A stretch of 64,000 nucleotides of DNA from Bacteroidales bacterium (GTDB taxonomy: Bacteria > Bacteroidota > Bacteroidia > Bacteroidales > PXBB01): assembly GCA_028698995.1 (NCBI GenBank), contig JAQVVM010000007.1, forward strand, positions 1-64,000, given 5' to 3'. This document shows positions 57,978 to 64,000 of this stretch, one piece after another (position 1 is the first letter of the stretch; each line of letters begins with the position of its first letter). The notes under the pieces are model-generated. The model ran no database searches. It was not told the origin of the DNA and saw nothing but the letters and a program-made list of their open reading frames with translations. A program made the translations under genes and the position numbers.

Positions 57978-59495
57978 TTAATGTTTAAAATGTCTGTTTC
58001 CTGTAACAACCATAGCTATATTATTTTCATTACAATACGTTATCGTTGCTTTATCATTTATAGAGCCACCGGGTTGAACTACTGCATTAATGCCTTCCTT
58101 ATGAGCTATTTCCACACAATCTGGGAAAGGGAAAAAAGCATCGGAAGCCATTACTGCACCATAAAGATCAAAACCGTTTTCCTTAGCTTTCAGAATTGCC
58201 TGTTTCAGAGCATCTACTCTTGATGTTTGACCTGTTCCGCTTGCTATCAACTGTTTATTTTTAACCAAAACGATTGCATTCGACTTCGTATGTTTAACTG
58301 CTATATTGGCAAATACCAAATCTTCCATCTGTTTAGCATCGGGAGCTTTATCAGTGACATTCCTAAAATCATGCACACATTCAGTTTTATGGTCTGCATC
58401 CTGTACCAGAAGTCCGTTTAAAGCACTCTTTACAATCTGTTTGCTATATACAGCAGTATGAACTTGCAAAATTACTCTATTTTTCTTTTGTTTTAATATT
58501 TCGAGTGATTTTTTTTCATAGACGGGAGCAGCAATTATTTCGAAAAACAAATCATTAATCTTCAAAGCGGTAGTTTCATCTAAAACCCTGTTGGTAACTA
58601 GAACACCACCATAGGCAGAGACGGGGTCTCCGGCTAAAGCATCTGTATATGCATGAGATAAATTTTCACGAGAGGCCAGACCACATGCATTATTGTGCTT
58701 TAATATAGCAAAAGTGGGCTCTGAAAATTCCTTAATAAGGTTTAATGCTGCATCTAAATCAAGCAGGTTATTATAAGATATCTCTTTACCATGTAATTGA
58801 GTAAAAATCTCATCGGAGTTTCCCCAGAAGAACCCTTTTTGATGTGGATTTTCACCATAACGTAAAGCTTTACCGGTACAAAAACTTAGTTTAAGGGATT
58901 GGTGGGTATTTTCCTTATTAAAATAATTGAAAATTGCAGTATCATAATGAGAAGATACGTTAAAAGCAGCTCCGGCAAAAAAATACCTGTCAGCATTTTC
59001 AGTGCAACCGTTTTTTCTGTTATAAATTTCAGTAAAAGTTTTGTAATATGAGGATGAAGGAATAATGACCACATCCTTAAAATTTTTTGCAGCTGCTCTG
59101 ATAAGAGAAATACCTCCAATGTCGATTTTTTCGATAATTTCCTGATGAAAGGCTCCGGAAGCAAGAGTTGATTCAAATGGATATAAATCAACAACAACTA
59201 AATCAATGGCTGATATGCCGTATTTATTCATTTCATTTACATCATTCAGATGGTCTCTCCTACCTAAAATACCACCAAAAATCTTAGGGTGTAAGGTTTT
59301 AACACGTCCCCCTAAAATAGCAGGAAAATCAGAAATATCTTCTACCTTAATAGCCTTGTAGCCCAATTTATTGATATATTCGTAAGTGCCTCCAGTAGAG
59401 ATAAGTTGTACATCATGGTTGTGCAATGAAAATAATAAGTCTTCAAGACCTTCCTTATGATAAACAGAAATAAGTGCAGTTTTTATTTTTATCAT
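57978..59495 (-). CDS. purH: Bifunctional AICAR formyltransferase / IMP cyclohydrolase
   Basis: LISTGGTYEYINKLGYKAIKVEDISDFPAILGGRVKTLHPKIFGGILGRR...LRYGENPHQKGFFWG...VMASDAFFPFPDCVEIAHKEGINAVVQPGGSINDK. Confidence 0.97.
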   Translation of the reverse strand: MIKIKTALISVYHKEGLEDLLFSLHNHDVQLISTGGTYEYINKLGYKAIKVEDISDFPAILGGRVKTLHPKIFGGILGRRDHLNDVNEMNKYGISAIDLVVVDLYPFESTLASGAFHQEIIEKIDIGGISLIRAAAKNFKDVVIIPSSSYYKTFTEIYNRKNGCTENADRYFFAGAAFNVSSHYDTAIFNYFNKENTHQSLKLSFCTGKALRYGENPHQKGFFWGNSDEIFTQLHGKEISYNNLLDLDAALNLIKEFSEPTFAILKHNNACGLASRENLSHAYTDALAGDPVSAYGGVLVTNRVLDETTALKINDLFFEIIAAPVYEKKSLEILKQKKNRVILQVHTAVYSKQIVKSALNGLLVQDADHKTECVHDFRNVTDKAPDAKQMEDLVFANIAVKHTKSNAIVLVKNKQLIASGTGQTSRVDALKQAILKAKENGFDLYGAVMASDAFFPFPDCVEIAHKEGINAVVQPGGSINDKATITYCNENNIAMVVTGNRHFKH

Positions 59496-59639
59496 TCTAA
59501 AAAAGCATATACTTTGTGATTATTAGCCGAATGTGATTAACTCAGATCGAATTGCAATGTTATAAAAAAAATGATAATAAATTGTAATTTAGCAGTATTA
59601 AATTTTCATCATTTTTTTTGAAATTTAAATTACTCAAAA

Positions 59640-60974
59640 ATGAATCTAACAAAAAAATTATTCTTATTATTTTTTTCAATTATATATTTATCAGCAACTT
59701 CACAGGAAAACTGGCTTAAAATCGGCAATGAGCCGGTGCTTCCGCGTGACACAATATTTTTTCCACCTTCTAACGATATTTACGCGAACAGCGATCCTTT
59801 TGTCATTAAGGATAATGCAATTTATAAGATGTGGTATACTTGTGCTGGAGGTAATTACCCTCCGGACACTTTATTGCGATCCCGGCTTTGTTACTGCACT
59901 TCCATGGATGGCATTCAGTGGACGAAATGGGGTGGAAATCCGGTCATTGATGTCAGCTACAACGGAGGTTGGGATTCATTAGGTGTTGAAACAATTTGTG
60001 TTATCATAGATAGTTCAGCAATACCCTCAGAGCGTTACAAAGCTTGGTATGCCGGCCAGTACTATAATGAGCTAAGATATGATATAGGTTATGCCTGGAG
60101 CAGTGATGGTATCCACTGGACAAAGTATAACAGTCCTGTACTTTCCACAGGAAATTTTAATGAATGGGACAACGCTTTTCTTGAGGGACCTTGTGTCATT
60201 AAAGATGGAAATTTATTTAAAATGTGGTATGCCGGTTATGATTTAAACCCTGCTAATCAGCAAACTTTTGGCCGAGTAAACATTGGCTTAGCCACATCAA
60301 CCGATGGTATCAACTGGCAGAAATTTACAGGAAATCCGGTATTAACAACTTCAATATCAGGCTGGGATATGTTGTATGTGCAAGATCCTCATGTTATAAA
60401 AATTGACGGTATGTATCATATGTGGTTCGGAGGTGCCGACACTGCTGACTACGGTGGTTACGGCCAACAAACCGGTTATGCTTACAGCTTTGACGGCATA
60501 AGTTGGACAAAATCAGTCAACAATCCCATACTCAAAAGGGGCAATATCACACAATGGGACTATAATCTGGCATCATTTCCTTCAGTAATTTTTGATGCTG
60601 ACGGAACACTTAAAATGTGGTACACAGGTAGAGATAAAGCTGAATTACCCGGCAATCTTGATTATTTTTGGGAAATAGGCATGGCCATTGATTCTTCAAA
60701 TTACCAGCACATTAATTCTGCTTATACATCATACGAATTTTCAATTTACCCCAATCCTGTAGTAAACAAAATTAACATTTGTTTAAATCAATTTTCTTTT
60801 GAAAAAGCACCTATTGAAATTCTTGATATCATGGGCAGAATCCTTTCAGTAAATTCTGCTTTCAATTCAGAAAGTTGTTATGAGATTGATATTTCATTTC
60901 TTGACAAAGGGATTTATTTCATCCGGCTTGAGACAGAAAAGGGATATTTTATAAAAAAAATGATAGTTAAATAA
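59640..60974 (+). CDS. GH43/32/130-like five-bladed beta-propeller protein with T9SS sorting domain
   Basis: Five repeats of the YKMWYxG type (YKMWYTCAGG, YKAWYAGQYY, FKMWYAGYDL, YHMWFGGADT, LKMWYTGRDK); C-term SIYPNPVVNKINICL...KGIYFIRLETEKGYFIKKMIVK. Confidence 0.8.
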   Translation: MNLTKKLFLLFFSIIYLSATSQENWLKIGNEPVLPRDTIFFPPSNDIYANSDPFVIKDNAIYKMWYTCAGGNYPPDTLLRSRLCYCTSMDGIQWTKWGGNPVIDVSYNGGWDSLGVETICVIIDSSAIPSERYKAWYAGQYYNELRYDIGYAWSSDGIHWTKYNSPVLSTGNFNEWDNAFLEGPCVIKDGNLFKMWYAGYDLNPANQQTFGRVNIGLATSTDGINWQKFTGNPVLTTSISGWDMLYVQDPHVIKIDGMYHMWFGGADTADYGGYGQQTGYAYSFDGISWTKSVNNPILKRGNITQWDYNLASFPSVIFDADGTLKMWYTGRDKAELPGNLDYFWEIGMAIDSSNYQHINSAYTSYEFSIYPNPVVNKINICLNQFSFEKAPIEILDIMGRILSVNSAFNSESCYEIDISFLDKGIYFIRLETEKGYFIKKMIVK

Positions 60975-61021
60975 ATTTCGTATAATTTTGTTTTAGGACA
61001 ATTTCAATTATTAAACACTCA

Positions 61022-62551
61022 ATGATGTCAGGAAAAAAAAAGATACTTGTTTTGTTTTATCCTGACCCTGCGGGGGAATACAATTGCATGCCCTACCCTT
61101 TGCTTTATCTTGAGAGAGTTTTGCGAGACGCAAAAATTGAACTTAAACTGATAGATGAAAGATTTGACAAATCTCTTTTTGAATACGTAGAAGAAAACCA
61201 CCATCAAATCCTTGCGCTTGGATTCAGTGTAATATACGGTAACCAATTGCTGAGTGCCTCAGAAAAGGCAATTTACATTAAACACAAGTACCCCTATATA
61301 CAACTGATTTGGGGAGGGTATTTTGCAGGATGGCTTCCTGAAGTACTTATCAGAGAACCTTATGTGGATTTTGTAATAAAAGGTCAGGGTGAATTGCCGC
61401 TGAAAAATCTTACTAACGCCCTTCTCTCATCAGATTTGAATAAGATACAAGACATCGGAGGGCTTTATTATAAACACAACGGACATTTTTTTTCAAACAA
61501 GCCTGATCCTAATCAAGACCCTTTTTCATGGTCAGAAGTAAACTATAAACTTGTTGATATTGAAAAATATGTGAATAATGGCAACTTGCACTATATAGCT
61601 TCATTAGGTTGTAATCATTTTTGTAATTTTTGTTTTGTTTCTCAAAGCTGGAAAGGAAACTATTATTGCAAAAAAGCTGACAGTATTTTAGCAGACATCA
61701 GCTATTTTTTAGCTACGGTACCATCTATAAAGTACATTTCGTTTGACGATACCAATTTCTTTACCCACAAGGAAAATGTTATTGAATTTTGCAAAAAGCT
61801 CATAACTCACTCAATAAAAATCAAATGGTGTGGTACAACACGCATCAGTGAATTTCTTGAATTATATTCGGATGAAGATGTGTTTTTACTTAAGCAAGCA
61901 GGTTGTGATACTGTTTACGCAGGGGCCGAGTCGGGTGATGAAGAGGTGCTTTTCGCTTTGAACAAAAAGCTGAGTGTTGAAAAAATAATCAGTTTCAATA
62001 AAATTCTTAATCAAAATAGTATTAAACCTTCTTTGAGTTTTATGGTATTATTCCCTGACAATCCTGACAGGGATCTGGGAAAAACACTCAAACTCATCAT
62101 GCAACTCAAGACAGATGCCCCTGAAATGATCTTTACCATAAATGCTTACATTCCGATGCGCAAAAATAAATACTACTTTGTCGCAAAAAAAATGGGATGG
62201 GTATTTCCTTTTGAGATAGAAAAAATAAAAGATTTTATAAGATATCCACAATCATTACCCTGGCAAAACAAATCTCATTTTGTGTTATTGAATCGTTTTG
62301 CTGATTTTTATTTCCGTTTTTGCAAAGCTGATTACTATAAAATATTTCCTAAAAATCAACAGTGGTTCTACTTTGTTATTGGCAAATTGTCATTCCCTTT
62401 GATTAAAAAAAGATTTGCAAAGAAAAGTATTTCAAACACATGGGATGCTGCTTTCTTTCTGATGTTGATTGACTTTTTCAGTTTATTTTTTAAAAGCCCC
62501 TTTAAAACAAATCAAAAGAAATATATGACACCAAGAGCCAAAAATTTTTAA
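61022..62551 (+). CDS. B12-binding-domain radical SAM protein
   Basis: N-terminal B12-binding-like fold; IASLGCNHFCNFCFVSQSWKGNYY (CxxxCxxC); TVYAGAESGDEEVLFALNKKLSVEKI. Confidence 0.88.
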   Translation: MMSGKKKILVLFYPDPAGEYNCMPYPLLYLERVLRDAKIELKLIDERFDKSLFEYVEENHHQILALGFSVIYGNQLLSASEKAIYIKHKYPYIQLIWGGYFAGWLPEVLIREPYVDFVIKGQGELPLKNLTNALLSSDLNKIQDIGGLYYKHNGHFFSNKPDPNQDPFSWSEVNYKLVDIEKYVNNGNLHYIASLGCNHFCNFCFVSQSWKGNYYCKKADSILADISYFLATVPSIKYISFDDTNFFTHKENVIEFCKKLITHSIKIKWCGTTRISEFLELYSDEDVFLLKQAGCDTVYAGAESGDEEVLFALNKKLSVEKIISFNKILNQNSIKPSLSFMVLFPDNPDRDLGKTLKLIMQLKTDAPEMIFTINAYIPMRKNKYYFVAKKMGWVFPFEIEKIKDFIRYPQSLPWQNKSHFVLLNRFADFYFRFCKADYYKIFPKNQQWFYFVIGKLSFPLIKKRFAKKSISNTWDAAFFLMLIDFFSLFFKSPFKTNQKKYMTPRAKNF

Positions 62552-62552
62552 C

Positions 62553-64000
62553 ATGAGTTTAATACTTGGTATTTTCACAAAAACGGGAAAAAGAGATTCA
62601 TCCACCTTTAAAAAGATGTTTGAATCATTCACACTTAAGGAGGAAAGGCCTTCAGAAATAATTGAACATGGCCCCTTAAAAATTGTCCAGATTTATGGCA
62701 ATTCACTTTTTACAAAATCAATAATGGCCGATACTATATGTGTTGTATCGGGAAGAATATATAATATGCCTCCCTATTTTTCTTCAAATAATTTTATGAA
62801 TAACCCCTGTCAGCCTATTTTAGAAGCCTATTTCAAACAGGGTACTTCATTATTCAGGCAAACAGACGGGGAATTTTCATGCATCTTTTACAATCAGCTA
62901 AGAAACGAGCTCATAATAGCTAATGATACATGGGGATTATACCCTCTTTATTACTTAGACACTCCTGATTATTTTATTTTTTGTAACGAATATGAGCCCC
63001 TGACGGTATTTCCCAATGTTCTTAAACATTTAGATTATTTCGCATTAAATTCCTATTTTCAATACGGTACGGTTTTAAACGAAAGTACTTTCTTTGAGCA
63101 AATTAAATCATTACCACCTGCAAGTGTTTTAAAAATTTCCGGAAATGGTTTTAATATCACAAGTTATTATGAACATAAAATTAATACTTTAACTCATATT
63201 AATGCTGAGGAAGCTGCCACCCACATCGCTTATTTATTTAAACAAGCAGTTCAGAAGAGGGTAGAATTCTTTAGAAACAAAATTGATACATTGCTCAGCG
63301 GGGGTGCAGACACAAGATTGATACTCAGTTGTCTCAACAAAAGCCAGAGAGAGAATTTAGATTTTTACACCTTTCTTACGCCACCACTTTCTTCTCATGA
63401 AGATGAAGATGGTATAATCGCTGGAGACATAGCACAAATCAATAAGTTAAATCACCATTATAAAAATTTTGACTTTTGGGAAAAACCTTTTGGAGAAGAT
63501 TACTTTAAAGAAAAAAGAAAAAGAATTGGCAAATACTACTTATCCGGTCACTTTGGCAGTGAGATTTTGAAGCTTGAACTTTTCAAAGCATTGGATGAGA
63601 TGTTTTTGAAACTTTCCAGGAACGAATTAACTAAGACTGTACAACCTATCTTTAACAACAAAATTACAAATATCTTGGAGACTAGAGATTGGACTTATGA
63701 TTTACCGAATAATAATTCTCATAATGATGAAAATAGATTAATGGTCTTTTTAACAGACAGGCTTTGTCGCAGTTTTTTTACCCGTACATGGCAGGGCTCA
63801 CGAAGTATCTATTTTGAGCAACCTACTTATATGCAACATATTTTCATAACACCTTTTCTTGATAAAGATTTGCTCTCTTTTATATTTTCGTTGCCAATTT
63901 CCTTATTAGGTATAGGAGCTAATAAAGTGTACAATTTGTTGTTTAAAAATCATTTCCCTGAATTTACCAACATCGAAACCAACTCACCTCTTGCAGATGA
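62553..64000 (+). CDS. Asparagine-synthetase-like protein (truncated by window end)
   Basis: Manual translation MSLILGIFTKTGKRDSSTFKKMFESFTLKEE...GEFSCIFYNQLRNELIIANDTWGLYPLYY...NKIDTLLSGGADTRLILSCLNK...YYLSGHFGSEILKLELF; open to position 64000. Confidence 0.8.
   Translation, partial: MSLILGIFTKTGKRDSSTFKKMFESFTLKEERPSEIIEHGPLKIVQIYGNSLFTKSIMADTICVVSGRIYNMPPYFSSNNFMNNPCQPILEAYFKQGTSLFRQTDGEFSCIFYNQLRNELIIANDTWGLYPLYYLDTPDYFIFCNEYEPLTVFPNVLKHLDYFALNSYFQYGTVLNESTFFEQIKSLPPASVLKISGNGFNITSYYEHKINTLTHINAEEAATHIAYLFKQAVQKRVEFFRNKIDTLLSGGADTRLILSCLNKSQRENLDFYTFLTPPLSSHEDEDGIIAGDIAQINKLNHHYKNFDFWEKPFGEDYFKEKRKRIGKYYLSGHFGSEILKLELFKALDEMFLKLSRNELTKTVQPIFNNKITNILETRDWTYDLPNNNSHNDENRLMVFLTDRLCRSFFTRTWQGSRSIYFEQPTYMQHIFITPFLDKDLLSFIFSLPISLLGIGANKVYNLLFKNHFPEFTNIETNSPLAD

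Noticed and set aside
1-64000. tRNA, rRNA, CRISPR arrays, prophage and classical restriction/defence islands
   Set aside because: No cloverleaf/T-loop sequences, regularly spaced repeats or hallmark proteins were seen by eye; a tRNAscan/minced/DefenseFinder run would be needed to exclude them formally.

Overview
This 64 kb AT-rich window is chromosomal DNA from a Bacteroidota bacterium. The assignment rests on seven type IX secretion (T9SS) cargo-like proteins with C-terminal sorting or gliding-associated domains, TAnnTTTG-like promoter motifs, and typical gene neighbourhoods (purH-mreB-mreC-mreD, zapA-ncRNA-rny, rpsP-rimM). Most of the window is ordinary core genome: rny, engB, lipA, ung, a BamA/TamA-like protein, NUDIX, YqgE, trmH, an arginase-family enzyme, rimM, rpsP, mreBCD and purH. 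This is interleaved with large surface proteins. The left edge holds the 3' end of an IS110-family transposase. The right edge enters a B12-type radical SAM / asparagine-synthetase-like gene pair that is cut by the window end. Most notable items: (1) a MurL-like PP-loop protein next to a MurD2-like Mur ligase, suggesting the alternative epimerase route to D-Glu in peptidoglycan; (2) a four-gene PrkA / DUF444 / SpoVR / second-PrkA-like operon; (3) a structured ncRNA, very probably 6S RNA, between zapA and rny; (4) a GNAT + PlsC-like pair resembling glycine/ornithine-lipid synthases; (5) a YfiR-like / coiled-coil / TM / class III nucleotide cyclase fusion; (6) the radical SAM + asparagine-synthetase-like pair at the right edge. 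I saw no tRNA, rRNA or CRISPR array. All assignments come from reading the sequence; no database search was run.
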